This document shows positions 44,130-53,608 of a DNA stretch of 64,000 bases, piece after piece. The notes under the pieces are model-generated. The model did no database searches. It saw only the letters and a program-made list of their open reading frames with translations, and was not told the DNA's origin. The translations under genes were made by a program, and so were the position numbers. Origin of the DNA: Planobispora longispora (GTDB taxonomy: Bacteria; Actinomycetota; Actinomycetes; Streptosporangiales; Streptosporangiaceae); the NCBI RefSeq assembly GCF_016863135.1, contig NZ_BOOH01000048.1, positions 113,014 to 177,013 of the forward strand, read 5' to 3'. The stretch's first letter is position 1. Each line of letters begins with the position of its first letter.

Positions 44130-44387
44130 CTACTCCGCGACCGGGACGATGCTCACTGCGCGACGACCGCGCTTGACACCGAACTGCACGTGACCGGCGG
44201 TCAGCGCGAACAGGGTGTCGTCACCGCCGCGGCCGACGTTGTCGCCCGGGTGGAAGTGGGTGCCACGCTGGCGAACGATGATCTCACCGGCGTTGACCAG
44301 CTGGCCGCCGAAGCGCTTCACACCGAGCCGCTGGGCGTTGGAGTCACGGCCGTTCCGAGTGGACGACGCGCCCTTCTTGTGTGCCAT
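44130..44387 (-). CDS. rpmA: 50S ribosomal protein L27
   Basis: The product has 85 residues. The protein is recognisable from [20 protein letters not shown] and [19 protein letters not shown]; its N-terminal tail reaches the peptidyl transferase centre. It starts at ATG 44387 with GGGAG upstream, 19 bp after rplU in the usual operon. There is no cleavable N-terminal extension of the Firmicutes kind. Confidence 0.98.
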   Translation of the reverse strand: MAHKKGASSTRNGRDSNAQRLGVKRFGGQLVNAGEIIVRQRGTHFHPGDNVGRGGDDTLFALTAGHVQFGVKRGRRAVSIVPVAE

Positions 44388-44406
44388 CTCGCAAAACTCC
44401 CGAAAC

Positions 44407-44709
44407 TCAGGCCTGGTTGATGCCGGTGATCTTCACCTGGGTGTACCGCTGGCGGTGACCCTGGCGCTTCTTGTAACCGGTCTTGTTCTTGTACTTCAGA
44501 ATGCGGATCTTCGGACCCTTGGTCTCGCCGAGGATCTCGGCGGCAACCGTGAACCGGCCCGCCTCGGTGGTCACGTCGCCGTCGTTGACGACGAGCACCG
44601 TCGGCAGCGTAACCGTGGAACCGACCTCGCCGGCGACCTTGTCCACCTCGAGGACGTCACCGACGGAGACCTTCTGCTGCCTGCCGCCGCAACGAACGAT
44701 CGCGTACAC
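44407..44709 (-). CDS. rplU: 50S ribosomal protein L21
   Basis: The product has 100 residues. The protein is recognised from [20 protein letters not shown] and [20 protein letters not shown]. It binds 23S rRNA at the outer surface of the 50S subunit. It starts at GTG 44709 with GAAGAAGG upstream. It is the first gene of the rplU-rpmA pair. Confidence 0.98.
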   Translation of the reverse strand: MYAIVRCGGRQQKVSVGDVLEVDKVAGEVGSTVTLPTVLVVNDGDVTTEAGRFTVAAEILGETKGPKIRILKYKNKTGYKKRQGHRQRYTQVKITGINQA

Positions 44710-44741
44710 CGCGGAACCCTTCTTCTGACTACATGCTCGCT

Positions 44742-44761
44742 GGATGCTGCGCCCCGCATCC
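44742..44761 (-). promoter_or_regulatory. Hairpin in the rplU leader
   Basis: A 6-bp stem GGATGC/GCATCC with an 8-nt loop lies 33 bases before the rplU start. It may be part of an r-protein leader structure, but it is short and could be chance. Confidence 0.3.
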
Positions 44762-44928
44762 GGCTATGGTCACTGGTTGACCGACGAACCGGGTAGGCGC
44801 GCGAACAGGGCGCGCCACGAGCGCACCGATTCTTTAGAGTACCGGACGTTGGTGTCCTGGTCGAACCGGGCGGAACGTCGGGTGCCGGCGCAGCCGAAGC
44901 GCGCCGGCGGTCGCCGGACCGGCTGGGA

Positions 44929-44959
44929 TCCGTCCCGCGATCGCTCGCCGCGGGACGGA
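44929..44959 (-). terminator. Terminator right after the ribonuclease E/G gene
   Basis: A perfect 11-bp stem (44929-44939 with 44949-44959) has a 9-nt loop. It lies 4 bases beyond the TAG stop of the ribonuclease gene. Confidence 0.75.
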
Positions 44960-44962
44960 CGC

Positions 44963-47809
44963 CTAGTCGGCCGGCTTGGCCTTGCCGCGGGAGCGTCGCC
45001 GCCCCCGGCCGGAAGCCTGTGTGGCCTGGGAGTCCTCCGCCTGACCGTCGTCAAGCGCATCGGTCACCGTATCACGTCCGGACGGGTCCCCCGCGGCGAC
45101 GGCGGCCGGCTCCTTGCCGACCTTCTCCGCGACGGCCTTCTCCACGGCCATCTTCGCCTGGGTGCCGCGCGGCTCCGGCCTGCCCTCGACCGGCTCGGTC
45201 GAGATGTGCAGGCCGCGGCCGTTGCAGCAGTCGCAGACGGTCGAGAACGCCTCCAGCAGGCCCTGTCCGACCCGCTTGCGGGTCATCTGGACCAGGCCCA
45301 GGGAGGTGACCTCGGCGACCTGGTGCTTGGTGCGGTCCCGGGCCAGGCACTCCAGCAGCCGCCGCAGCACCAGGTCCCGGTTGCTCTCCAGCACCATGTC
45401 GATGAAGTCGATGACGATGATGCCGCCGATGTCCCGCAGCCTGAGCTGGCGGACGATCTCCTCGGCCGCCTCCAGGTTGTTGCGGGTGACGGTCTCCTCC
45501 AGGTTCCCGCCCTGCCCGGTGAACTTGCCGGTGTTGACGTCGACGACGGTCATCGCCTCGGTCCGGTCGATCACCAGGGAGCCGCCGCTGGGCAGCCAGA
45601 CCTTGCGCTCCATCGCCTTGGCGATCTGCTCGTCGATCCGGTAGGCGGCGAAGACGTCGCCGTCCTCGTCCCACCGGGTCAGGCGGTCGGCCAGGTGCGG
45701 GGCCACGTAGCGGACGTACTCGTCCACGGTGGTCCACACCTCGTCGCCCTGCACGACCAGCGAGGTGAAGTCCTCGTTGAACACGTCGCGGACCACCCGG
45801 ACGGTCAGGTCCGGCTCGGCGGAGAGCAGCTCCGGCGCGCTGGCCGACTTGGCCTTGCGCTGGATGTTCTCCCACTGGGCCGAGAGCCTGGCCACGTCGC
45901 GGCCGAGCTCGTCCTCCGAGGCGCCCTCGGCGGCGGTGCGGACGATCACACCGGCGTTCTCGGGCATGACCTTCTTGAGAATGCTCTTGAGGCGGGTGCG
46001 CTCCTTGTCCGGGAGCTTGCGGCTGATCCCGGTCATCGAGCCGTCGGGCACGTAGACCAGGTAGCGGCCGGGCAGGCTGACCTGGGAGGTCAGGCGGGCG
46101 CCCTTGTGCCCCATGGGGTCCTTGGTGACCTGGACCAGCACGGACTGGCCGGACTTCAGAGCCACCTCGATCCGCTTGGGCTGGCCTTCCAGCCCGGCGG
46201 TGTCGAAGTTCACCTCGCCGGCGTACAGCACCGCGTTGCGGCCCTTGCCGATGTCGACGAAGGCCGCCTCCATGCTCGGCAGGACGTTCTGCACCTTGCC
46301 GAGGTAGACGTTGCCCACGTAGGACTGGCTGGCCTCACGGTCGACGTAGTGCTCGACGAGGACGTCGTCCTCCAGCACCGCGATCTGGGTGCGGCCGCCG
46401 GTCCGGCGGACCACCATCACCCGCTCCACGGCCTCCCTGCGGGCCAGGAACTCCGACTCGGTGATGATCGGCGGGCGCCTCCGGCCGAGCTCGCGGCCCT
46501 CCCGGCGGCGCTGCTTCTTGGCCTCCAGGCGGGTCGAGCCGCGCACGCTCTGCACCTCGTCCACGGAGGTGCTGCGCCCGGCGCGGGGCGCGCGGATGCG
46601 CACCACGGTGTTCGGCGGGTCGTCCGGCGTCTCGCCGACCTCGTCGGAGCTGCGGCGGCGACGGCGGCGACGGCGGCGCGAGGTGCCCTCCTCGCCGGCG
46701 CCCTCCTCCTCGGAGTCGGAAGCCTCTTCCTCCTCCGACTGGTCGGCGGAGCCCTCCTCCTCGGAGTCCTCCAGGTCACGCGTCTTGCCCCGGCCGCGAC
46801 CGCCCCTGCGGCGGCGACGGCGGCGCGAGCCGCCCTCCTCGCCCTCGGCCTCGTCGTCCTCGGGCTCCTCGGCGGTCTCGATCTCCTCCGCCTCGGCCTC
46901 CTCCTCCGCGACCGGCTGCGCCGGGGCGGGACGGGCCACGACCGGCTCGGCCCGGTACGGGTCGGGAGCCTGGAACAGCGGCTGGAACACCGCGGCGGGC
47001 GCCTGGAACGTCACCGAGGGCACCTCGGCGCGTTCCTGGGCGGTCAGTCCGAACGGGTCGGCGAACACCCCCCGGCCGCCCTCCTCGACGACCTCCTCGC
47101 CGGCCGGCTCGTCGTCCAGCGGCTCGTCGGCGGGCATCGTCAGCAGCAGGGACGCCGCGACCTCCGCCGCCTCGGCGGTGGTCAGGTCCAGGGGCGGCTC
47201 CAGCTCGACCGGCTCCGCGGCGACCGGCGCCGCTTCCTCCTGGACGGCCTTCCTGCGCGAGCGGGTCCGCTTGGCGGGCGCGGCGGGCTCAGCCGTCTCC
47301 TCCACGGCCGCGGCGGGCTCCTCGGCGGGAGCCTCCGACCGGGCCGGCTCGGGGGCCTCCTCGGGTGCGGACTCCGCCCTCCGCGCGCGGCCGCGCCGGG
47401 TGGCGGCGCCCTTGGCGGTCTTGGCCGGAGCGGCCTGCGCAGCCTCCGCGGGAGCGGCCTCCGCGGCGGCGGCCTCGGCCGACTCCCCGGTGGTCTCGGC
47501 GGCGGCGGCCTCCGCGGCGGCCGCGGCGGTGGTCTTGGCGGCGGCCCTGCGCCGGGTGGTGCGCTTGGGCGGCGCCTCCTCACCGGCGGGCGTGCCGACC
47601 TGAGCCTGCGCGGCGGCCGGCTCCGGGGCGGCCGCCTCCGGCTGCGTGGCCGCCGGGGCGGAGGCCTGCGCGGGCGCCGGCTCCGGATCCTCCGGCGGAG
47701 GCCCGGCGGGCCGGCTGGCGGCACGCCGCCGGCGCGTGGGCTGAACTGACTGTTCCGTTATGTCCCCGGCAGGGCCATTGGCCCCGACGTTGGGCTCGTT
47801 GTCGAGCAT
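44963..47809 (-). CDS. rne: Ribonuclease E/G
   Basis: The product has 948 residues. The N-terminal about 420 residues are an Ala/Glu/Arg-rich, low-complexity extension, as in actinobacterial RNase E/G, with Arg clusters ([11 protein letters not shown]). The catalytic part follows: an S1 domain with SYVGNVYLGKVQNVLPSMEA, the DNase I-like core with the Mg-binding DVNTGKF and IIVIDFID, and the zinc-link CDCCNGRG. It cleaves single-stranded AU-rich RNA in mRNA decay and rRNA/tRNA maturation. It starts at ATG 47809 with GGGAGAG upstream. It is usually encoded next to rplU, as here. Confidence 0.96.
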   Translation of the reverse strand: MLDNEPNVGANGPAGDITEQSVQPTRRRRAASRPAGPPPEDPEPAPAQASAPAATQPEAAAPEPAAAQAQVGTPAGEEAPPKRTTRRRAAAKTTAAAAAEAAAAETTGESAEAAAAEAAPAEAAQAAPAKTAKGAATRRGRARRAESAPEEAPEPARSEAPAEEPAAAVEETAEPAAPAKRTRSRRKAVQEEAAPVAAEPVELEPPLDLTTAEAAEVAASLLLTMPADEPLDDEPAGEEVVEEGGRGVFADPFGLTAQERAEVPSVTFQAPAAVFQPLFQAPDPYRAEPVVARPAPAQPVAEEEAEAEEIETAEEPEDDEAEGEEGGSRRRRRRRGGRGRGKTRDLEDSEEEGSADQSEEEEASDSEEEGAGEEGTSRRRRRRRRRSSDEVGETPDDPPNTVVRIRAPRAGRSTSVDEVQSVRGSTRLEAKKQRRREGRELGRRRPPIITESEFLARREAVERVMVVRRTGGRTQIAVLEDDVLVEHYVDREASQSYVGNVYLGKVQNVLPSMEAAFVDIGKGRNAVLYAGEVNFDTAGLEGQPKRIEVALKSGQSVLVQVTKDPMGHKGARLTSQVSLPGRYLVYVPDGSMTGISRKLPDKERTRLKSILKKVMPENAGVIVRTAAEGASEDELGRDVARLSAQWENIQRKAKSASAPELLSAEPDLTVRVVRDVFNEDFTSLVVQGDEVWTTVDEYVRYVAPHLADRLTRWDEDGDVFAAYRIDEQIAKAMERKVWLPSGGSLVIDRTEAMTVVDVNTGKFTGQGGNLEETVTRNNLEAAEEIVRQLRLRDIGGIIVIDFIDMVLESNRDLVLRRLLECLARDRTKHQVAEVTSLGLVQMTRKRVGQGLLEAFSTVCDCCNGRGLHISTEPVEGRPEPRGTQAKMAVEKAVAEKVGKEPAAVAAGDPSGRDTVTDALDDGQAEDSQATQASGRGRRRSRGKAKPAD

Positions 47810-47903
47810 GCGGGCGCTCTCCCGTCAGCTCCCGGGCGCGTCTCCGCGCCGCGCGGGAGCTCTCGTCTCTCGCTGTCCGCCGGGCCGAGGCCCGGCGCAA
47901 GTC

Positions 47904-48683
47904 CTATAGGTCGCCGACGGCGTGCTCGCTCGCCGGTCCCGTGTCGCCGCCGCGCGTCATGTCGCGGTCCAGGTCGAGCGGGTCGGCGGGCGCACCGGTT
48001 CGCGAGTCCAGCGGCCCCTGCGCCAGCCTGGTCACCTCGGGGGGTGACGGCGGCGCGAAGTCGGCCACGAGACGCAATCCGGTGAGAACGTCGTCGGGTC
48101 GGACGGCAGGAACTGCGTGCCGTACAACCATGCGAAGTATGACACATGACTGACTGGACGCCTGACCTGCTGTTGTCTCGCTCCCTTCGGCAATGTCGAG
48201 GCTCAGCACCGCTTCCCGCGCGTCGAAGCGGCGAATCCCCTTCTTCGTCAGGCGCTCCACCTCGATGCGGTCGGCCGCCTTGAACCGCTCGACCGCCGCC
48301 CCGGCGAGGGCGGGATCGGCCCCGGGCAACCGCACCTGCCACACCGAGCACTCCAGCCGGTCGGCCAGGCTCCCGCCGCCCGCCTCGACGACGTCGAGCA
48401 CGTCGAGACCAGGGGGGAGCGAGGCGTCCAGCGCGGCGCGGAACCGGCCGGGATCGCACTCCCTCGTCACGCTGATCTCGAGGTACTCGGCCTCGCTGGC
48501 GACTCCGGTCGGAGCGGCCGATCCCACGTAGGAGATCCTCGGGTGCGGCGAGAAGCCGGCGCTGAAGGCCACGGGGACGTCCGCGCGCCGTACCGCGCGT
48601 TCGACGGCCCGGGAGATGTCACGGTGGCTGGTGAAGCGCAGGCGGCCGCGTTTGGCGTAGCGCACGCGCAGGCGCTGTGCCAC
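47904..48683 (-). CDS. DUF2344 family protein (TIGR03936 type), partner of the radical SAM gene
   Basis: The product has 259 residues from GTG 48683. The family signature is RLRVRYAKRGRLRFTSHRDI with VAFSAGFSPHPRISYVGSAA. In many bacteria this domain is fused to, or encoded beside, the TIGR03960-type radical SAM protein, as here (231 bp upstream). The pair is usually placed next to rne/rng and thought to act on RNA, but no reaction is proven. The last 80 residues are poorly structured. Confidence 0.92.
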   Translation of the reverse strand: MAQRLRVRYAKRGRLRFTSHRDISRAVERAVRRADVPVAFSAGFSPHPRISYVGSAAPTGVASEAEYLEISVTRECDPGRFRAALDASLPPGLDVLDVVEAGGGSLADRLECSVWQVRLPGADPALAGAAVERFKAADRIEVERLTKKGIRRFDAREAVLSLDIAEGSETTAGQASSQSCVILRMVVRHAVPAVRPDDVLTGLRLVADFAPPSPPEVTRLAQGPLDSRTGAPADPLDLDRDMTRGGDTGPASEHAVGDL

Positions 48684-48758
48684 GGGTGCGGGCGCGGGCC
48701 CATCGGGAGCGGGTTTCAGAGTGGTGTCTTCCTTCCCAAATCGTGGCCGTCACCTTTT

Positions 48759-48790
48759 CGGATATGCCGTGCCTGAGCACGGCATATCCG
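48759..48790. repeat. Perfect 14-bp inverted repeat between the radical SAM and DUF2344 genes
   Basis: CGGATATGCCGTGC (48759-48772), CTGA, then its exact complement (48777-48790), is flanked by an outer GTCAC/GTGAC pair. It is rather AT-rich for this genome. It may be an intra-operon RNA hairpin that reduces expression of the downstream gene, or a regulator site. Confidence 0.6.
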
Positions 48791-48914
48791 TGACAACGGC
48801 CGGTGTCGAAAGCTTCTTCCCCCGGCCGGACACGCCTGACGCGATCTCCGCCGGTGAATCTTGCCGGCGGTCGCGCCGTCCCGCTGCCGGGAGGCGGCGT
48901 GACCGCCCGGGGCG

Positions 48915-50825
48915 CTACACCACGGTGAGCGGCAGGAGCTTCTTGCCGGTCGGGCCGATCTGGATCTCGGTGCCCATGGTGGGGCACACGCCGCAGTCGT
49001 AGCACGGGGTCCAGCGGCAGTCTTCGACCTCCACGTCGTTGATCGCGTCCTGCCAGTCCTGCCAGAGCCATTCGCGGTCGAGCCCGGCGTCGAGGTGGTC
49101 CCAGGGCAGGACTTCGTTCTCCTCGCGCTCGCGCGTGGTGTACCAGTCGACGTCGACGCCGGCCTTCTCCGCGGAGTTCATCCAGCGCTGGTAGGAGAAG
49201 TGCTCGCTCCAGCCGTCGAACCGGCCGCCGTCCTCCCACACCGCGCGGATGACCGCGCCCACCCGGCGGTCGCCCCGCGACAGCAGCCCCTCCACGGTGG
49301 AGGGTTTGCCGTCGTGGTAGCGCATGCCGATGGCCCGGCCGTACTCCTTGTCGGCGCGCAGGGTGTCCTTGAGCGCCTTGAGCCTGCGGTCCACCGTCTC
49401 GTGGTCGGCCTGGGCCGCCCACTGGAACGGCGTGTGCGGCTTGGGCACGAACCCGCCGATGGAGACCGTGCAGCGGATGTCGCGGGACCCGGTGGCCTCC
49501 CGGCCCGCCTTGATGACCTTCCTGGCCAGGTCGGCGATGCCCAGGACGTCGGCGTCCTCCTCGGTGGGGAGGCCGCACATGAAGTAGAGCTTCACCTGCC
49601 GCCAGCCCTGGGTGTAGGCCGTGGTGACGGTCCGGATGAGGTCTTCCTCGGTGACCATCTTGTTGATCACCTTGCGCATGCGCTCGGAGCCGCCCTCCGG
49701 GGCGAAGGTCAGGCCGGATCGGCGGCCGTTGCGGGAGAACTCGTTGGCCAGGTCGATGTTGAAGGCGTCGACGCGGGTCGAGGGCAGCGAGAGCGAGGTG
49801 TTGGTGCCCTCGTAGCGGTCGGCCAGGCCCTTGGCGATGTCGCCGATCTCGGAGTGATCGGCGCTGGACAGCGAGAGGAGCCCCACCTCGTTGAAGCCGG
49901 ACGCCTTGACGCCCGCCTCGACCATGTCGCCGATCGTGGTGATCGACCGCTCCCGCACCGGACGGGTGATCATCCCGGCCTGGCAGAAGCGGCAGCCGCG
50001 GGTGCAGCCGCGGAAGATCTCCACGCTGAACCGCTCGTGCACGGTCTCGGCCAGCGGGACCAGCGGCCTCTTCGGGTAGGGCCACTCGTCCAGGTCCATG
50101 ACGGTGTGCTTGTGCACCCGCCACGGCACGCCCGGCCGGTTCGGCGCGACGCGCCGGATCCGGCCGTCGGCGTGGTACTCGACGTCGTAGAACTTCGGGA
50201 CGTAGACCCCGCCCGACTCGGCCAGCCGCATCAGCAGCTCGTCGCGGCCGCCGGGCGAGCCCTCGGCCTTCCACTCGCGGACGACCTCGGTGATCGCGAT
50301 GGCGATCTGCTCGCCGTCGCCCAGCACCGCGGCGTCGAGGAAGTCGGCGATCGGCTCGGGGTTGAAGGCCGCGTGGCCGCCCGCGAGCACGATCGGGTCG
50401 TCGTCGCCGCGGTCGCCGGCCAGCAGCGGGATGCCCGCCAGGTCGAGCGCGGTCAGCATGTTGGTGTAGCCGAGCTCGGTCGAGAAGGACAGACCCAGCA
50501 CGTCGAAGGCCCGCACCGGCCGGTGCGCGTCGACCGTGAACTGCGGGACGCCCTCGGCGCGCATGAGCGCCTCCAGGTCGGGCCAGACCGCGTAGGTCCG
50601 CTCGGCCAGCGTCTCCGGCAGCTCGTTGAGGATCTCGTAGAGGATCTGGACGCCTTGGTTGGGCAGTCCCACCTCGTAGGCGTCGGGGTACATCAGAGCC
50701 CAGCGGACCGTGGCCTCGTCCCAGTCCTTGACGGTCGAGTTGAGCTCACCCCCGACATACTGGATCGGCTTCTGCACCCTGGGGAGCAGAGCTTCCAGGC
50801 GGGGAAACAGGGACTCGACAGGCAT
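48915..50825 (-). CDS. B12-binding-domain radical SAM protein (TIGR03960 type)
   Basis: The product has 636 residues from ATG 50825 (MPVESLFPRLEALLPRVQKP); the open frame to 50858 is unlikely. The N-terminal about 230 residues form a cobalamin-binding-like Rossmann region (FDVLGLSFSTELGYTNMLTA). The radical SAM cluster site is GCTRGCRFCQAG (CxxxCxxC), and EGGSERMRKVINK lies in the barrel. A C-terminal Cys motif CYDCGVCPTMG (CxxCxxC) may hold a second Fe-S cluster. Its substrate is unproven. The DUF2344 gene downstream is its usual partner. Confidence 0.94.
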   Translation of the reverse strand: MPVESLFPRLEALLPRVQKPIQYVGGELNSTVKDWDEATVRWALMYPDAYEVGLPNQGVQILYEILNELPETLAERTYAVWPDLEALMRAEGVPQFTVDAHRPVRAFDVLGLSFSTELGYTNMLTALDLAGIPLLAGDRGDDDPIVLAGGHAAFNPEPIADFLDAAVLGDGEQIAIAITEVVREWKAEGSPGGRDELLMRLAESGGVYVPKFYDVEYHADGRIRRVAPNRPGVPWRVHKHTVMDLDEWPYPKRPLVPLAETVHERFSVEIFRGCTRGCRFCQAGMITRPVRERSITTIGDMVEAGVKASGFNEVGLLSLSSADHSEIGDIAKGLADRYEGTNTSLSLPSTRVDAFNIDLANEFSRNGRRSGLTFAPEGGSERMRKVINKMVTEEDLIRTVTTAYTQGWRQVKLYFMCGLPTEEDADVLGIADLARKVIKAGREATGSRDIRCTVSIGGFVPKPHTPFQWAAQADHETVDRRLKALKDTLRADKEYGRAIGMRYHDGKPSTVEGLLSRGDRRVGAVIRAVWEDGGRFDGWSEHFSYQRWMNSAEKAGVDVDWYTTREREENEVLPWDHLDAGLDREWLWQDWQDAINDVEVEDCRWTPCYDCGVCPTMGTEIQIGPTGKKLLPLTVV

Positions 50826-50842
50826 GGATCCAGGGTATCCCG

Positions 50843-51739
50843 TCAGAACGGGTGCCACGGGCGGTCGTCGCCCGCTCGCAGGGAGTCAAGGCGGTGCCGC
50901 AGCTCGCCCGCGGCGACGGGGTCGCGGTGGGCGTTGCGCAGCACGGCGGTGAGGGTCTGCAGCTCACGCATGTCGCGCATCACCGGGTAACCCTGCCAGG
51001 CGGTCAGGTCGTGGCCGTAGGCCCGGCTGAACCCGGCGCGCTGGCCGCCGGTCAGCCCGAACCGCACTCCCTGCAGAGTCGGGATCAGGTCGGTCTCCCG
51101 CGGCCCGGCGCACACCGAGTCCCAGTCGCACAGCAGCAGCCCGTCCGGGGTGCGGATCAGGTTGCCGCGGTGCGCGTCGCCGTGGATGAGCCCGTACGGC
51201 AGGGCGAAACGCACCCGCTCGTAGTAGGTCTCGGCCAGTTCCCCGCATCGCCGCAGCAACCAGGCCCGGTCGTCGTCGCCGAGCAGGCGCGCGGCCTCGA
51301 TCGCCCGCAGCACCGGCCCGAAGGGGTCGTGGGTCGGCAGCTCGAACGGGGCCGGAGGCATCTCGTGCAGCAACCGCAGCATCGCCCCCAGCTCCGCCGG
51401 CTCCGGCCGCGGCCCGGCGTGCTCCTCGTGGTGCCAGAAGGTCACCAGGAACCCCTCGGCGGCGACCGGCTGCTTGATCTCCAGCGGCCGGACCGTGGGG
51501 AACCCCTGCTCGGCGAGCCAGCGGGTGACCCGGACGGAGGTCGTCAGCCGGTCGAACTTGCCCGGGGCCGCCCGTGCCAGCCGTACCACCACTCCTTCGG
51601 CCGGCAGGTGGTAGACGGCGTTGGCGAAGTCACGCAGCAGGGTGACCCCTCTGACGTCCAGCCCGGCCTGCCCGCAGGCCAGGCGGAGCGCCGCGGCGCA
51701 CGCCTGGCCGAGGAGTTCCCCCTCGGCGGCGATCGTCAT
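50843..51739 (-). CDS. Aminoglycoside phosphotransferase (APH)-family kinase
   Basis: The product has 298 residues from ATG 51739, overlapping the stop of the upstream regulator by 4 bases (ATGA). The kinase-like fold shows the catalytic loop LIHGDAHRGNL and the metal-binding LLCDWDSVCAGP; the N-terminal lobe includes VYHLPAEGVVVRLAR. APH-family enzymes phosphorylate aminoglycosides, sugars, choline or other small molecules, and sequence does not tell which. Translational coupling to an HTH-TPR regulator suggests the two act together, the regulator perhaps sensing the same molecule. Confidence 0.9.
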   Translation of the reverse strand: MTIAAEGELLGQACAAALRLACGQAGLDVRGVTLLRDFANAVYHLPAEGVVVRLARAAPGKFDRLTTSVRVTRWLAEQGFPTVRPLEIKQPVAAEGFLVTFWHHEEHAGPRPEPAELGAMLRLLHEMPPAPFELPTHDPFGPVLRAIEAARLLGDDDRAWLLRRCGELAETYYERVRFALPYGLIHGDAHRGNLIRTPDGLLLCDWDSVCAGPRETDLIPTLQGVRFGLTGGQRAGFSRAYGHDLTAWQGYPVMRDMRELQTLTAVLRNAHRDPVAAGELRHRLDSLRAGDDRPWHPF

Positions 51740-53172
51740 GTCATCGGCTCCTCTCGGAGGTCGTGTGCTCGAAAGATCGCGTGCCGGGCCCGCTGCGGCA
51801 GGCCCACCGCGCAGAAACCCTCGATCTGCCGCGCGATCCGCTCCCCGCCCCGCTGGGCGGAGACCAGCGCGCGGCCGGTGTTCAACGTGGCGCCCAGGCT
51901 GCTGATGCGCTTGTCGGGCGGGAGCGCGAGGATGGGGGCCATCGCCTCCTCGGCGCCGCCGGTGTCCCCCTCCATCAGGTGGGCGACGACCAGATGGGCG
52001 CCGGCCATCGACTCGCAGCCGTAGGAACGGTTCTCCGGCTCCCCGTGCGCGTAGAGGGCCAGCGACTCCCTGGCCGCCTCGATGGCCGCCTCCGGCTCGC
52101 CCAGGTGCAGGTGGGTGACCGCCGCGTAGTAACGCTCCTTGGCGGGACGGAAGGCGAACTCCCCGGCGATCTCGTCGTGCAGCTCGTCGGCGCCGGCCGC
52201 CCGAACGTCCGCCGCCCGGGCGAGCGCCTCGGCGGACTCCCGGTTGCGGCCCATCATCGCGTAGGACCGGGCCCGCAGCATGTGCAGCCGGGTGGCGCCC
52301 GAACCCGCGTGCAGGTGCGTCAGGCCCTCCTCGGCGTAGCGCGCCGCGTCGCCGTAGCGCCGGTCCCACAGCGCCACCGAGGACTGCATGCCGCGCGCCC
52401 AGCCCATCAGCACCGCGTGCCCGGCGACCTTGCCGTAGGTCCACGCCGCCCGGGCGAGGGTGTCGGCTGGGATGCGACGGTCCATGTCCATGCTGACGTT
52501 GGCCATCAGCCCGCACAGCGTGCCGGTGAGGAAGTACAGCTCCCGGGCCTGTCCGGGGTGGATGCGCTTGTCCAGCGCCCGGCGGGTGCGTTCCTGCACC
52601 TCCCGCATCTCCACGAACAGGGGCAGCGGGGGCTCGGAGACGTAGCGCTTGGCGATCCAGATCACCTGGGTGCGCAACCGCTCCAGCGCCCCGGAGCCCA
52701 GCTCGCTGGCCTCGGCCTGCTCGGCGTGGCTGCCCGCCTCGTCGGCGGCCGTGGCGATCAGGTCCAGAGCGGGCGGCGCGACGCGCAGCCCCTCGGGCGT
52801 GTAGTCCTGCGCGAAGCCGAGCTGGACGGGCCCGGTCTCGAACAGCCGGCACAGCAGGTCGGTGTAGTCGCGGTCGGGCCGCGCCCCCGCCTCCCACTCC
52901 CGCCAGGAGCGCTCGCTGAGCCCGCGCCGCTTGATGCCCTGCGCGTCGCACATGGCGTGGAAGCGCTCGATGGCCTCCTCGACCGTCCAGCCGTGCGCCA
53001 GCCGCCAGCACTTGAACCTGGTCTGCTGCGGCGCGCAGGCGTGGATCTCGTCCACCATCCGCTGGATGACGGCCGCGGACGGCAGGCCCGACAGCTCGGC
53101 CAGCGTGCGGTTGCGGATGATGGTCGCGTAGGCCAGCGTGGCGCGGTCTCCGCCACGTGAACTATGGGTCAT
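51736..53172 (-). CDS. HTH-TPR transcriptional regulator coupled to an APH-type kinase
   Basis: The product has 478 residues. An N-terminal DNA-binding part (about residues 45-125) has WRLAHGWTVEEAIERFHAMC and GLSERSWREWEAGARPD, the pattern of XRE-like regulators in Streptomyces that carry C-terminal tetratricopeptide repeats. The helical half (ARAAWTYGKVAGHAVLMGWA, GDAARYAEEGLTHLHAGSG) resembles TPRs that bind a signal molecule or peptide. It starts at ATG 53172 and overlaps the next gene by 4 bases. A similar layout is used by actinobacterial regulators of unknown ligand. Its target may include its own operon. Confidence 0.88.
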   Translation of the reverse strand: MTHSSRGGDRATLAYATIIRNRTLAELSGLPSAAVIQRMVDEIHACAPQQTRFKCWRLAHGWTVEEAIERFHAMCDAQGIKRRGLSERSWREWEAGARPDRDYTDLLCRLFETGPVQLGFAQDYTPEGLRVAPPALDLIATAADEAGSHAEQAEASELGSGALERLRTQVIWIAKRYVSEPPLPLFVEMREVQERTRRALDKRIHPGQARELYFLTGTLCGLMANVSMDMDRRIPADTLARAAWTYGKVAGHAVLMGWARGMQSSVALWDRRYGDAARYAEEGLTHLHAGSGATRLHMLRARSYAMMGRNRESAEALARAADVRAAGADELHDEIAGEFAFRPAKERYYAAVTHLHLGEPEAAIEAARESLALYAHGEPENRSYGCESMAGAHLVVAHLMEGDTGGAEEAMAPILALPPDKRISSLGATLNTGRALVSAQRGGERIARQIEGFCAVGLPQRARHAIFRAHDLREEPMT

Positions 53173-53311
53173 CGGCTCTCCCGGCCGTGTCTGCGAGGGG
53201 TCGTCTCGACGCTAGCGCCCCGGCCCGGGCCGGGTGGACTGAGAGGCCCCCTCCGCCACGGGAGAGCAGGGAACCGGCGGCGCCGTCCCGTGAGGAGAAG
53301 GCGCCGTCCCG

Positions 53312-53542
53312 TCACTGGGCGCTGCCGTCCCGGCGGAAGGGGACGACCGTCCCGCCGTTGCGCAGCTGGGCCTGGAAGAGCTGGCCGCAGAGGCTTCCCG
53401 GGGTCCCGGCGAACCAGACCTCCGGAGGGCTGCCCGCCGACACCGCGGCCCATCTGCCCTTGCTGAACACGATCCGGTAGTCGGGGAACGCGGTGCGCAA
53501 CAGCTCCAGCGCGCGCTGCCGCTCGGCGAGCTCCGATGTCAC
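53312..53542 (-). CDS. Small conserved-type hypothetical protein
   Basis: The product has 76 residues from GTG 53542 with GGAGGGG just upstream. The sequence (ALELLRTAFPDYRIVFSKGR, WAAVSAGSPPEVWFAGTPGS) is soluble, with no membrane segment and one Cys. It looks like a real small actinobacterial gene, but I do not recognise a domain. It precedes the regulator-kinase pair by about 140 bp on the same strand. The regulator's promoter is probably in that gap. Confidence 0.7.
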   Translation of the reverse strand: MTSELAERQRALELLRTAFPDYRIVFSKGRWAAVSAGSPPEVWFAGTPGSLCGQLFQAQLRNGGTVVPFRRDGSAQ

Positions 53543-53608
53543 GGCCCCTCCGTCATCGCGAGTTCCGTCGTCGTTCCCAGAATGTTCGCTTGACGACGGA
53601 AAAGCCAG

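Noticed and set aside
44744..47749. Open frame of about 1000 codons on the plus strand
   Set aside because: It lies opposite ribonuclease E/G and the rplU leader. Its Gly/Leu/Arg-rich translation comes from the Ala/Glu codons of the other strand.
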